A stretch of DNA of 64,000 bases, from positions 197,950,001 through 198,014,000 of the forward strand of contig CM059582.1 in assembly GCA_030407085.1 (NCBI GenBank), given 5' to 3'. Positions within the stretch are counted from its first letter, which is position 1. Each line of letters begins with the position of its first letter. Positions 44,640-57,192 of the stretch are shown in pieces. Source of the DNA: Trichopria drosophilae (taxonomy: Eukaryota; Arthropoda; Insecta; Hymenoptera; Diapriidae). Both the position numbers and the translations under genes were made by a program. The notes beneath the pieces were generated by a model. The model saw only the letters and a program-made list of their open reading frames with translations, was not told the DNA's origin and did no database searches.

Positions 44640-45620
44640 AATAAAATAAAAATCCTCCGTATAGCAAAGGGGAGACATTAAAGCTTCAACCTCCTTCTTT
44701 GGCGATAAGAAAAATAGGTATCGATTATTGTTCGGAGGTCTATAAGTACCAACTTACAGTCCAGTAGGATTGTCACAATCGTTCAGTATTACTTGCAAGA
44801 AACTTTTTCGGCCAATATTTGTTAACATTGAGACCATAATTATACGAAATATTTGCGATTATAGGATAACCTGACCATTTACTTGCAGACATTGATGTGT
44901 TGTAATAAAAAAAGGGAAAAATGACGTCTACTGCCGAAGGACACCACCCGCTCATGAACAATTTTCCCCCCTTGTTCGTTTGCACTTTTGGATTATGACA
45001 CCATTTTTTTCAGGCATGTCAACAACATGGCGTTGCTCGTAAATGCACCTGAGACTGCATTTGCACTCGAAATGAACCGTGGGTAATACAATCGATATTT
45101 CTTCATCAACTATTGTCAGTGATTTCACGCGCGGTAAACGCAGATTTGTCCGTCTTTCTGGAAACCGATCGACTGTCGTGGTGAACATGTCATGGTGAGA
45201 TAATGTCTCTCATGGCAACGGGTATCGGCAACACCTGACCAATCCTTCACACGCGGGATGTGGTAGACCCGCCAATCACCCGAGAACCTGTCAGTGCACA
45301 ATATCGGCTGACGAACGTGCTTCGCGAGAGATTAACACACAGGGCATTTATGATCGAAGGGTTTCCTGACCGACAGACTATAGCTGTTTGGTAATCATTC
45401 CTCTACTGCTATTGATAAACATTAGCTTCCGGATATGTTTCCATACAAAATTATAATACTTTTTTTAAGTAAAGTGTTAATAAACAATGTTATGAACAAT
45501 ATTCGGATCAAAATCGGGTCAAAATCGGATTTTATGGCCAGGTTTAGGACATGTTATATTTAGATCATAACTATTGAAATGAAATTAAAATATACTAATA
45601 TATTTTAATACTATACGTTT
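44640..45620. other. Non-coding; unassigned short frames
   Basis: A minus-strand frame at 45188-44952 (Cys-containing, ECKCSLRCIYEQRH) is open for 78 codons but has no recognised family. A second TATA-like TCTATAAGTACC lies near 44740. Nothing firm. Confidence 0.35.
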
Positions 45621-45621
45621 C

Positions 45622-46482
45622 TGTAATAAGTACAAATATATTATAAATTCATTAATTGACCGTTCGAAAGTTTCATTTTAATAATAATTTAATCGTTGGT
45701 GTTTATGGTCGCATGGCCAAAATAAAAATAAAAACAAACAAATAATGTAAACAATGGGGCTCTGATGAGAGCCACCGAATATGGGAAAGGAAAGTTGTAT
45801 GACCGGATTTTGTAGTTTTTCCAGCTACAGAATCTTCGATTTACTGAACTGGTTATATATAAAATTAGGGATTTAACTAATAATGGATTCTGTGTTCCTC
45901 TAGTGACAAAATAAATAACTAATGTCTATTGTAGCTACACGTTTCATCTCACGTTTTCGCGTAAACTCGTCAGAAAAGCGATCGCCTATTTATTTTGTCC
46001 ATACGACCGTACACAACAACAATTAAATTATTATTAAAATGAAACTTTCGAACAGTCAATTAATGAATTTATAATATATTTGTACTTATTAAGGAATTCT
46101 CATATAAACACACTGTGTAACGACATCCAGTTACCGTTTAGTATGTTTATATCTATTAATAAATTAAACATTCTTCCTCTGTTTTGTTTATTTAAAATTT
46201 CTTATTGTACCAAACCATCACGTAAAAAGCAGGGTTTTCGCGACCGCCTTTCTGACGAGTCCACGCGAGAACCTGGGGCGATAAGCGTATCTACAATAGA
46301 CAATAGCTATTTATTTTGTCACTACAGGAACACAGAATCCATTATTAGTTAAATCCCTAATTTTATATATAAGCAGTTCAGTAAATCGAAGATTCTGTAG
46401 CGAGCAAAACTACAAAAAATGGTTCATACAACTCATTGTTTACATTATTAGTTTGTTTTTAATTTTATTTTGTCTATCAATA
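45622..46482. repeat. Interleaved long inverted repeats
   Basis: Block A (45622-45735) has an inverse copy A' at 45988-46096. Block B (about 45719-45934) has an inverse copy B' at 46288-46482. Block C (45941-45985) has an inverse copy C' near 46238-46272. Order is A-B-C-A'-C'-B', so B-C/C'-B' is a proper palindrome but A' sits in its loop. B carries a ~40-bp segment (GGGGCTCTGATGAGAGCC...) absent from B'. No coding content. Likely nested or rearranged TIR elements. Confidence 0.65.
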
Positions 46483-47529
46483 CGTTTCCCGCATGACAAT
46501 TAAATAAAGTGAAAGGTTTAGGACCGACATGTCACTGATTACAATATTACATGCTGAAAATAGTAAAACACTCAGATTTTAAGAACTCCAAAATACGTGA
46601 ATTAATAATTATGTACAAAACTATGTAAATCATCGGAAAAAGACACCTGTTCGAAATTAAAAAATCGTCTACATGTTTTCGATGTATTTTGACCTCCTGA
46701 AAACGAGCATCATGTCAAAATTTGACGCTCTGTCATATTTTTCGAAAAAACAGACAACTCACTTTTTTAAAGATTTTTTCATATAAAAGTATGAACGTTG
46801 TGAAAAAATATTTCGAACAAAAAATATAGCGGAGGACATACCGTACCAAAAAGGTTCGATACATTTTTGTCTTAATCGCATAAAAAACCCGCAAATTAGT
46901 GATGAATGTGACTAGTTATTCGTTTTGGCTTATTTAAATAAATTTGTCTATCGTAAAGTGGATTTCTAACTGAAGGATCGACTAAACACACAAAATTCTT
47001 GGTCGGAGGTAGTGTGACTTTGTGATTGGAGGTTAGGCTAGTAGAAAAGAGGGGTCTGGTTGGAGGTGCCCGGAATATACAATTTTTGTTTTTGACATTT
47101 TGAGTATTGTTAATACTTTTAAGGCACTGGTTCGCACTGGAACGCGAGAGTAAATCCAACTATATGAATAATAAGCGTGTGTGTTCTCTAGTTCATAGTT
47201 TATTTGCCAACTGACTTCTTATTTGTCGTTGCGTACAGCGGGCTACCAAATTCATACAAATGCATTGTGCCCGAGCAGAATAATCCTATACAGCACACTT
47301 TTTCAGAATACATACTTGATACCTTCCTAATATGTAACTGTAACGTACTGATAACCTCAGATATCACTGCAAGTATATATTTGATACATTACTGATACGT
47401 TTCCACTACATTTCTCGTTCGTTCCAATAGCCGCGTTCATAACATGTTATATTATTCACATAAACAAAATACATAGTGCATATGTATCGTTTATGTAAAA
47501 TATTCATTTCAATTATATAGAAGAATTCG
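46483..47529. other. Non-coding spacer
   Basis: No gene recognised. GTTGGAGGTTAGG-like text near 47027 also occurs in the Foldback core near 52338, a hint of a shared repeat. Confidence 0.35.
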
Positions 47530-47660
47530 TACATCCCAAGGGAAAAAATTTAGTACAAATTGTACAATAAAAATATACAATTTATTGTATAAAAATTTAC
47601 CACAAAAGTGGTTCTACAAAAATTGTATACAAAATTTATCAAGTATTTGACAATCAAAAT
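47530..47660 (-). repeat. Dispersed repeat B, minus copy
   Basis: Reverse complement aligns with 63480-63600 (CAATAAATTGTATATTTTTATT and CACTTTTGTGGTAAAT-type text), ending near GGGATGTAC. Possibly a mariner-like terminus. Confidence 0.55.
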
Positions 47661-50620
47661 TTTTATGTAATTTAGTTCAAATTTTTCAAACTATCAAAAA
47701 ATTGTAGGGTGACTTCGAATTTCAACGCTGAAATAAATGGGATACGAAATCGTGAAAAATGCAATGAACGAAAGCAGAAATCTCGAAGATGATTCACAAT
47801 TTCGCAGAAATTTCTTCAACACGGTGCCGATTCAGAGGAACAAACATCCACACAAATAACTTCCCTAAGAATTATTAAAAAGATAACGCGGAAATCAACT
47901 TGTAAATCTTCTTTCGATCTTGAATCCAAGCATTAAATCGAGGGTTCCCCACACCACGTTCATACAACATGAATCCTTGTTTAACCCGAGGAATCGTCAA
48001 ACCTTCTGCAATAATTAAATTCATCCGGCGACAACAATAACCAAACTTTAGGCGCAGATAAACATACGAGCTACAGCGGCACAAAATGGCAATAATTTTG
48101 TTTGATTTACGATGTATATTTATTTTATAATCTTATTACTTTTCCCAATTTGACGTTTTTATTTGGAGGTTCTAATAAAAATCAAAGAAAATACGCGCTC
48201 ATCTTAAAAATCAAAAGCCCATAGCAACCACGTTAGCAAACATCGAGTTGAACGATTCTGATAAATGAACTTGATGCGTAAAGTATGCGTACCACATATG
48301 TATTTGAAATGTAACGAATTAGTATTCTTATCTGATATATTGCAAATTGGGTTCTATCTCCTCTTTCATAACATGCCACGTAGTTACGTAATAAATATAT
48401 ATCTAATATATATCATTCGATATAGAAATTATGTTACGTATCTGATATGTACTTATTTTTTGAGCTGTAATGTATGGGATATATGTTTTCATATTTTATA
48501 AATTGGCTTCAACAAGTATTGTACGAGATAATGTCGAAAAACCATGTAATTATGGTTGTTTTGTATGGTTTTCACAAAAGTATGCAATGCTGAAATCGGT
48601 CGGAAGACGTTTTCGACGAAAGTACATGCTTTATCTCTGTTTTTACGAAAGTGAGAAGCATATTTTTCATTTCGTTTATACCGTGATTAAAAGCGATTTA
48701 TTTTCATTGATTCAACTCTGTAAAATTTTGATTTGGTTCATAAGATCATTCGGAAAAAACCGTATTTCGATGTTATTATTTGTGTGTGGTGGATCTAAAA
48801 TCTACAGTCGTTTGGTACGTTGAACCGTTTAGCAGTTTTGAATTCAAAAGTGTAAGAAGCATTTTAAAAAACTAGTTATTTTTCAGTAAAATTGTTTAGG
48901 TAGGACAAATCAACCACTTTGTTCATCAGATAAACACTCAAGATTTCTTTAAAAATCGTTGAATTAATTTTTTTTTTCATGTTTATATATTATTATTATT
49001 TATTCTGGGAATTTGAAATTTCACTTTTGTGTTTTTTGGACAAGTGTTGAAAATGATTAAATTGAGTGACTAAAATCAATGAATAAATATTACATGAAAA
49101 GTTTATCCCCTGGGGTGGAGCAATTCGTCTACTTTTAACTTTTGTTAGGTGGTTGTTTCCTACCGAATGACAACTACAGTAAATACCGCACACAAAATTG
49201 TGTAATTGAATAACCTTTCAAGCAGGCCATAGCAAAATGAAATCTGTTGATTTATCTCATGTGATCACTCGAAATTGCTTAGTATGACCGAATATCCTAC
49301 TCTTCACTGTACATTAAAATAATAATATTATAATATTAAAATAACAAATTAGGTCATATTGCTCATTTGTAGGTATATCTTAAACATTTTTGCATTACTT
49401 CAAATGAAAACTAATTATTTTACAATGACAATTTTCTAACAATTGAAGCGTAAATCACGGATATACAATGAATACTGTCAGATGGTGCAATGAATCGGAA
49501 GTATCACTTTTGCTAAAGTCCTCTCGATATAAATTGGTGTATTCTAGCTCTCCTCTATACTCCAGAAAATTGCCATATTATTCGTTTCGAAAGGTCGGAT
49601 GATACAACTGGTACAATGTTTACGCCCCCGATCATGACTGTTGTAAATATGCCACTCGTTGCAAATGTCCTCTTCTCGCAGTTACAAGAACTCGTTAAAA
49701 AATATATATAAATAGTAAAATATAAAAATAATACTTTAAAACATTTCGTTCAGTTGTTGAGATATCGATTTTAAAAGTATTTCAAAGGTAACTTGTATTG
49801 CTTTAGATCTTCAGAATAACATGTGTGAAATTGCATGGCAGTATAGTGAGTGATCCGATCGCTCGTTTATCATGTACATGATCGTATTCATCCATCATAT
49901 GATGATACACGCTCGCTTCCGAGAACTGCAATAATAATCAAGTTGCAGTACGATATTGTAGAGTGAAAATCAATCACGTTTCGCTTATAAATATGCGATA
50001 TTCTCATACACTCCAAATATTTTTATGCAAAATGTGATATATTGAAAGGCGTAGATGTATGTACTTCAATAATACGTGATGGCGGTACGTGATTCGATAC
50101 AACGGAATCCATTACTTTCCCATCCGTTTTTTAACTCTCAAACACAGCAATTAAAAAACGAAATGTTTTAATACGGTAGCCAAGTAAGCCAATATTTGAA
50201 GTTAAAGTTCAATATTCTTGATGAGTACATAGAGGGAACTGTGTTACTAATCACCAATGAACACGTTTAAACTGTCATGCTACACACATTAATATAAATA
50301 TTTGTAGACGATTAAAGTCTATTAACAAAATTTTGTAACCGTAAAAGTAAGAGTGATTCTGATAGGGGTTTTACCCAAAATCCAAATATGTACGGCAAGA
50401 TATTCAGTTGAACCTACTTTCGCCCAAATTGAAGGTCAAATGGGTTAGAAATCGGGTTTTAGGATATTTTTATGTTTTTCTCTGAAAGTAGGCAAGGCGA
50501 TAACGAGTTTGAAGTATGCGAATTTGAAAAAGTTTGTCGAACACATTTCATCCGTCACTTTAGATTTCTTGATTTTGTTGCATGGCATCCTATATTATAG
50601 ATGTGAAAATTGGGGGGGGG
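47661..50620. other. Long AT-rich non-coding stretch
   Basis: No gene, RNA or paired repeat recognised on either strand. Small frames (for example 48470-48823 plus, 48084-47875 minus) show no domain. Confidence 0.45.
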
Positions 50621-50621
50621 G

Positions 50622-51215
50622 GTAAAATTCCCAAAATACATTTATCCGAAGGTTTAACATTCCGAATGTCAATTATCCGTAAGGTACAAAGTTCCGAATG
50701 ACAAAGTTCCGAATGACAAAGTTATGTAGGCGTCCTGAATCCGATTTTTTTTTGGGTAGAATGAAATATTAAATTTCATGGTACCGCGTTTTATTAATAA
50801 CATGTTGAATATGGAAAAAATAGAATTTTTTTGAAGTTCGGCAATTTTTACCTCCGAAAATATGCATTTTTTGAGAAATTCGCAAGAGACATTTCCTGTC
50901 CAAAACGACCCAAAGAATCTTACAAAATTCTTTCGGACTGAAAAATGAAAATTGTTAAGTTGTTAACAAAATTTGTTACTAACAATTAACTGCAAAACTT
51001 TCAGGCATTCTACCCAAAAAATTCGGAGTCAGGGGGCCAAAATACATAAGAAGCAACTTCATTTAGGGATATATAATTTAATATCACCATACGTTTCGCC
51101 TACATTAATTTTCGGAACTTTGTCATTCGGAATTTTGTACCTTGTGGATAATTTACGTTCGGAATTTTAAACCTTCGAAAAATTTACTTTCGGATGATTG
51201 GCATTCGGAATTTTT
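50622..51215. repeat. Inverted-repeat element with TTCCGAATG motifs
   Basis: 50640-50770 pairs with the inverse of about 51000-51200 (GAAGGTTTAA, TTATCCGTAAGGTACAAA, TTCCGAATGACAAAG, then TTGGGTAGAATG). The right arm has an extra segment between the two halves. GTTCCGAATGACAAA is tandemly repeated at 50693-50722. A G9 run lies at 50611-50620. Confidence 0.6.
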
Positions 51216-51423
51216 GATACCTGAAATTGGATTTTTCACCTATTCACTTGCAATAACTCAAGAACTATAGTTTATATATTATCTATAGAGCCAATTGGAT
51301 ACCTTGGCGGTCATATTTGAATTCTGGAGCAAAAATCCTACGAGAATTGACTCTTGCTTATAGCACGACATGAAATTTTTCAATTTTTGTTGCGCTATGG
51401 CGAGTCTGCTATTCATTAATAAT

Positions 51424-51600
51424 CGTTCACTAACAGCTGTCAGTCATATTATAAAATTATACCGATATTTGGGAGTCTAATCACATTTAGGTCTAAGTGG
51501 CCTCGATAGGTATATTACAACAATATAGTGTTTCTTATATGTATGAAAATTGAAAATGATTTTATACAACTATGACATATAGCCCTGGGGCGACGTAAAA
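51424..51600 (+). repeat. Family A repeat, copy 3, left part
   Basis: Aligns with 10935-11110; cut by the Foldback insertion after CGACGTAAAA. Confidence 0.75.
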
Positions 51601-53126
51601 GGTACCAGTACACTTAATCGTATTCTATTTCATCGTACCCCACTTCATAGCCTTCCGTTTCATCGTCTGGACACTTCATCGTCTACGACGCTTCATCGCC
51701 TTGGACACTTCATCGTCTGGGACATTTCATCGTATGGGACATTTCATCGTCTGGGACACTTCATCGTCTGGGACACTTCATCGTCTGGGACATTTCATCG
51801 TCCGGGACACTTGTTCGTCCGGGGCACATTGTCATCGGGGACACTTCACAGTTTCTTATGTTATTAGCTATTCTACGTGCAACAGGTCTTCAGGGTCGCC
51901 GATTACGGGATCTAGGTAGTGCGCTCCGTAGCTTTTTATGTTATTAGCGCAAATCCGTGCACCAGGGAATCGTAGGTATATATGGACTCGTGGAGCTTGA
52001 ATCTACCGCTGTCCCTATGTCATGGGGAAACTCCGCCCCCTAGACCCCCTTCTTCTACTAACTGAACCTAACTAACCCCCTCAGGGTGTTGTAAGGTTTG
52101 CGAAGCCACGTGCGACTCGGGGAGCTTGTAGTGCAATAAGTAGGGGAAAGTCGACCAAACCCAACCGGGTTGTACCTACTACCCGCTGCTCTATATCTCC
52201 CATCACTGTCGGCATTGGGCCACCCTCCTCTACTTATTGCCTTCCATTGGAAAAAAAAATTGTGCATACAATCAATTAACCATTTCATGGTATATCCGGA
52301 GGGATGCATTTTTCACGTGGGTTTACTCACATCTATTGGTTGGAGGTTAGGTTATTAAAAAAAGGGGGGTGTGGGTGGACGGAGCCCCCCAGGGCAAAGG
52401 GACAACGGTGGATTCAAGGGAAATTTACGTGTTCCAGGGGAAATTTTTTCCGGGAAATTATATAGAATAGCTAATAACATAAAAAGCTACGGAGCGCACT
52501 ACCTAGATCCCGTAATCGGTGACTCTGAACACCTGGTGCACATATTTGAGCTAATAACATACAAAGCTACGAAACGCACTACCTAGACCCCGTAATCGGC
52601 GACCCTAAACACCCAGTGCACGTAGAATAGCTAATATCATAAAAAGCTACGGAGCGCACCACCTAGACCCCGTAATCGGCGAGCCTGAACACCTGGTGCA
52701 CGTAGAAAAGCTAATAACACAAGAAAGTATGGAGCGCGCTGAAATGTCCCCGACGATGAACTGTCCCATTGACGATGACGATGAGTCCCGGACGAACACG
52801 TGTCCTGGACGATGAAGTGACCAAGACGATGAAGTGTCTCGGACGATTAAGTGTTCCGGACGATTAAGTGTTCCGGACGATTAAGTGTTCCGGACGAAGA
52901 AGTGTCTGAGACGATTAAATGTCTATACGAACAAGTGTCCCAGACGATGAAGTGTCCCAGACGATGAAGTGTCCCAGACGATGAAGTGTCCCGGACGATG
53001 AAATGTCCCAGACGATGAAGTGTCCAGACGATGAAGTGTCGTAGACGATGAAGTGTCCAGACTATGAAACGGAAGGCTATGAAGTGGGGGGACGATGAAA
53101 TAGGCTACGATGAAGTGTCCATAAAT
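51601..53126. mobile_element. Foldback-type transposon, 1,526 bp, 10-bp duplication
   Basis: CGACGTAAAA at 51591-51600 is repeated at 53127-53136; the paralogous copy at 11105 has one uninterrupted copy. Outer arms are inverted arrays of a degenerate ~17-bp unit, CACTTCATCGTCTGGGA: about ten units at 51640-51850 and about twenty inverse units at 52740-53115. Inside lie ~80-bp units (AAAGCTACGGAGCGCACTAC..., CCCGTAATCGGCGACCCTGA): one inverse copy at 51857-51955 and three direct copies at 52463-52735. The core (51960-52460) is GC-richer with no transposase seen. Tandem-repeat TIRs and a 9-10-bp duplication match Drosophila Foldback-like (MULE-related) elements; family assignment is inference. 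Confidence 0.85.
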
Positions 53127-53988
53127 CGACGTAAAATTGAAACCGAGAATTTTCAAAACTTCGACCCCGACGACAGGCCAGCAGAAGTATTTATAAATAA
53201 TACTTGTAAAACACTTACTTTATGCACTTTTACTGTAATAGACTATTCGATGCTTATTACATGTTTACTATGTTTTACTAATTAATGCCAGTATTATTAT
53301 GATCTTATATATATACAATACATATAATTCTTCAAAAATATCTTGGAAGTGTCGAAAAGATCTCTAACCGATATCTTTTAGATATCTATAAGACATCGTT
53401 TAGATATATCGAAATAGTTATTTTCGTATCAAGGGCATAAAATAATTTTTTTTTTAACCGGAGGGTCGAAACCTCGAAATTAGATGAAAAACTATTGGAT
53501 AATTTTGTTGCCGAAGTGACCAAATTCAATACTTCGTCAGACAATAGTCATACGCATTTTAAAACAGTTCTTTAGGATAAAAATGCGTACAACCATTTTT
53601 GTAGAGAATTTAATGCTCTATGGTTTTTGTTTGAAAATTTTGTATTTTTACAAAATAAATGCAAAAAACTACGAAGGACCGTCATTGGGGCTAATGTTTT
53701 TTAGTAATAGATGGATGGATTTGTGCCAAAATCTAATCAGATCTAAGTTATGCAAAGACGCGTATTTAAAAAAAAATTCATGTAGATAAGCTTATCCGTA
53801 CGTGAGTTATCGCGAGACAAAAAACGGTACGGACGTAAGTACAAGATCAAGGACACCAATTTTTTTTGTTGATTTTGGCTCCTTAGGGTCTGAAACTTCA
53901 ACATTTGATGAAAAACTATAGGGTAATTTTTATGCCCGAGGTGACCAAATTCAATACTTTGAACAGAACTAAGGTATCGGTCGAAGTA
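53127..53988 (+). repeat. Family A repeat, copy 3, right part
   Basis: Continues family A after the Foldback insert: CTTCGACCCCGACGACAGG at 53159 to GGTCGAAGT ending 53988, with internal blocks shared with copy 1 (AATCTAATCAGATCTAAG-type, ACATTTGATGAAAAACTATA). A fragment in inverse orientation lies at 63560-63745. Confidence 0.75.
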
Positions 53989-54345
53989 ATAAGTATTAAA
54001 TATTAATTGTTTACATAAAAGTAAATTACATCAAATTACGATCAATTTAAGCTACAATTTGACGGAAAACTCCTTATTGCTGAAGAAATTCTAAAATAGT
54101 CATTTTGCTAGTTTATTGGTAATTGTTTAAGAAAAAAAATGTAATATTCCAGTTTTTTAGCGATTCGACAATACATAATTTCATCTGTTGAAATTCCATG
54201 CCCATGCAATTGAATATTAGCAAAACACATTAAGAATCATGTACATTCACTTAAGACGTACATGAAACATATAATACAAAATTACTTTAAGACTTGTGTT
54301 CCTGTACATTATGATACGTTTTATTTACAAACTCATTAAATTTAT
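53989..54345. other. AT-rich spacer
   Basis: Nothing recognised. Confidence 0.4.
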
Positions 54346-54349
54346 TATA

Positions 54350-55298
54350 GGCGAAGGCGGGGCGAAGCGGCGAGGATTTTTCCGTGTATCATATCTCTCC
54401 TTGAATTTCGTATTTAGAATGATGGAAAGTATCGTTTGATAGGTAATTTCATACTCAATATTTTTATGCATGTCATTTGCGGTATATGTTATATTGGCCA
54501 GATGTGGCCAATTTAAAAAACTCAAAAAACACGGAGCGAAGCGGCGATACCGGGGTGAAGTGGCAAATCCTTATTTTTAAAGCTCTCTGAGACGACTATG
54601 ATAAAAAATAAGTGCAAGTCATCTTTTAATTTATTACTGTTTGTTTTAATGAAAATAAAATTTCCACGTTGGTGATATGAACTTCTTTAGGTATATCTAA
54701 GTTTCCAACAACAGTAAAAAAAGAAATTGCATCTTCGGAAGCTGTGAATTAATTGTATTATATCAGGATCACATATTTTAACTTCGAGTTTAGTTACTCA
54801 ATGCATTCAGAATTAAATATTAATATAATAATGTATTCATAATTACTCAGGGAATTCTAAATTAAAAAATAATCATGGAATAGAGACATCCGTGAAAAAA
54901 TTTCGTCCTTCACCCCAAAGTATCATTTGGGCTTGCAGGTACGATATCTCATTATAAACACACAAAAAAGAAACAATTCGTGTTTTATAAATAAGTCCAA
55001 AAAATATACTATTAGAATAAATACATAAATAGTGATTATTAAACTGCCAAAATGAAAATACGGACCAATCTGAAAACAAAGTACAGGGAAATGACTTGAA
55101 ATTTTTGTTTAAAAATTACAGTTCTCGCTCTCGAAGGTAGGTAAGAAAACAAAAAAATGAAATATCATGCATCAAAATGTGAAAAATGGTGTTAAAAAAA
55201 CTCAGATATGATATTTTACAATCAGTATGATCATAATGGAAATATTTGAGATTCGTCACTTCGCCCCGTTCGCCGCTTCGCTCCGTCTCCCCCTATTA
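54350..55298. repeat. GC-rich GCGAAGCGGCGA patches, two in inverted orientation
   Basis: GGAGCGAAGCGGCGATACCG near 54535 pairs with the inverse CGTTCGCCGCTTCGCTCCG near 55270. A third patch, GGGGCGAAGCGGCGAGG, lies at 54360 next to TTTTTCCGTG followed by TA (54377-54388), the inverse of a CACGGAAA terminus. It may be one or two decayed TIR elements; the AT-rich interior has no gene. Confidence 0.45.
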
Positions 55299-55670
55299 TT
55301 GACCTTAAATTTAAATTAACATTCTTGTAATGTTGAACAGTGTATATATATTAGTTATTTATTTCGGAAGAGAACTACAAATCTGGCCAGAAATGGTTGA
55401 AAATATTCTAATACTATTTTTGAATCTTGAATGTATTTGCGATTAGGTTAGCATATAATAGACCCTCTCAAAACTGTTCACTTACTAGTAGATGTTCGCG
55501 TAATTTGCTATTTACTCACGCATGATTCGATTAAACGGCGAAGAACTAGGGGCGGTATTACATTTTGCTCCATTTTTGTATTTCATAAAGGGGTTTAACC
55601 CATTCAAATGAAATAAATACATCTCAGTGATGTGGGATACTTTTAACTTCATTTATTAGTTCGCGTTCCC
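55299..55670. other. AT-rich spacer
   Basis: Nothing recognised. Confidence 0.4.
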
Positions 55671-55674
55671 TTGC

Positions 55675-55775
55675 CTGAAAATGTTTTCTTCTCGGTTGAT
55701 GCCTTCTAAACAATATTTTGAAGGCTACAAAATGTTTTTATTCGCGTTAGTGTGCTCTTGAATGAATCATATTTA
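55675..55775 (+). repeat. Direct repeat C, copy 1
   Basis: GGTTGATGCCTTCTAA...GAAGGCTAC...GTGTGCTCTTGAATGAATCA; recurs at 56934-57035 in the same orientation, about 80 percent similar by eye. Confidence 0.7.
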
Positions 55776-56351
55776 CGTGCTGGTAGAAAGAAATAATTAC
55801 TTATAGGACCAAGACCTGCACCCACCTAAATCTACTTCATTAGTAAAAAATAAAGCGGTCGAAAGGCTGGCTAATGTTATTTATACTAATATCCGTTTAG
55901 CATCGATATCTCTCTAATTCATAGCAATCAACACTATTTTTGCAATCATCTCCAATATAATAAATTTTAATTAGAGTCTAATTAGATTCACCAGCTTTAT
56001 CAGGAATATATGCGACAAAGATCAGTTGTCATTACTACCAAAATGAGTTTACTACTTAATAACCTGAACTTATTAGCCTAAATAATAAAAAAATTGATTT
56101 GGTAATTGCATGGAAGAAGAGACATTAGCGATGTTCATGTCATCAGCGTCTTGATCTGGTACATGTGTTTGACGCATCCACATAATCGAGAGATCTGATG
56201 AAACCCCCTTAACCCATTTCCCATAGTGCTTGTGAGGAAAGTACGAAGCTATTCATGAAGCCTCGAGCATCTATCGGATCTCATGTTCCTAGACAGCTCT
56301 GGAATCTTCTCCGCTCTTGTACGGGTCCTTCAGTACATCGGAAATGCGTAA
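55776..56351. other. Spacer upstream of the unknown ORF
   Basis: AT-rich to about 56100, then more balanced composition. No family recognised. Confidence 0.35.
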
Positions 56352-56675
56352 TCACGCAGTTTCGATTACCGGAAATGTAGCCGACAAATTCGCCGCCGAA
56401 GGCAAATACGAATCCTTGAAACCACCTCCACCACTCGATGCTCTAGAGTGCTTCTGGTGCATATCTGTGTATAATGCGCGTAAACGCACTTCACTGTAAT
56501 GTTGAGGGCCGTTGTTGGCAACCCGATCCCAAAGGAGTCGCACCTGCTTCGCTCTTAGTAAAATTTGTCTCTGTTTGCGGAACTCGTTAGTCATCACGAG
56601 GATGCCCATACCACGGGGCAGTTCTCCCGTCCTACTCAACTCGACGCCAAACCTCTTTGTAACACTCTCGTCCAC
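56352..56675 (-). CDS. Unidentified 107-codon ORF between direct repeats
   Basis: Open frame of balanced base composition starting MDESVTKRFGVELSRTGELP and containing QRQILLRAKQVRLLWDRVAN and RALYTDMHQKHSRA, then a Gly-run (SSGGGG). It is hydrophilic and arginine-rich and resembles the N-terminal part of a retroelement or regulatory protein more than random AT-rich sequence, but I recognise no domain. It lies in a GC-raised segment (56160-56830) bounded by direct repeat C, so it may be part of a transposed unit. Possibly only a fragment. Confidence 0.35.
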   Translation of the reverse strand: MDESVTKRFGVELSRTGELPRGMGILVMTNEFRKQRQILLRAKQVRLLWDRVANNGPQHYSEVRLRALYTDMHQKHSRASSGGGGFKDSYLPSAANLSATFPVIETA

Positions 56676-56933
56676 TGACGTTTTAATTATAGCCGTTCAC
56701 CGACTGTCTCGCCGTTGCGCACGCCATTCTTTGTGGATGGCAAAATGCTCGAGGAAAAATAGCGACGCTTTTTTTTTCAAATAAGAGCGTCAGCCGGGGG
56801 ACGAAATGCTGCACCGCGCTATAACAGTGGCGCCAATTGGCCGTGAGAATAATAGTGATTAAATGTAGAAAATTAAAAAATTTGTTTTAACAAAATTTGA
56901 TTTTCCTAGCCCAATAATAAGACATTATTCGGC
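56676..56933. other. Upstream flank of the unknown ORF
   Basis: GC-raised to about 56830, then AT-rich; no further domain. Confidence 0.3.
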
Positions 56934-57035
56934 TGAAACTCTTTCTTTTTGGTTGATGCCTTCTAAGTGATACTTTAAAGGCTACTAAGTGTTTCTACTC
57001 GCGTAAGTGTGCTCTTGAATGAATCATACTTAACA
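56934..57035 (+). repeat. Direct repeat C, copy 2
   Basis: Second copy of 55675-55775; ends at GAATGAATCATACTTAACATG, where similarity stops. Confidence 0.7.
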
Positions 57036-57129
57036 TGAATGAAACCTATATAACCTAACAAGGTGCTAAGGTATTGGGTTGTTTAAAGATCTAGAAATTA
57101 ATGTTGCGAAGTAGACAAAGGAACGAAGC

Positions 57130-57192
57130 TTCGATGGGAAAGCATTCAACCGGTAATCGAAAGGTACCGGGTTTAACTCCCGGCCCATCCTC
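57130..57192 (+). repeat. tRNA-Thr-like head (D arm missing)
   Basis: GATGGG/CCCATC can pair as an acceptor. The anticodon arm reads TTCAACCGGTAATCGAA (loop CCGGTAA, anticodon GGT). The T arm is CCGGGTTTAACTCCCGG with a B-box-like GGTTTAACTCC. The D arm is too short for a working tRNA, so this is a pseudogene or SINE head. Confidence 0.6.

Noticed and set aside
1087..57192. Functional tRNA genes at 1.09, 26.4, 32.8, 34.8 and 57.1 kb
   Set aside because: Each has A/B-box-like text but lacks a complete cloverleaf, and several are joined to SINE bodies or low-complexity tails.
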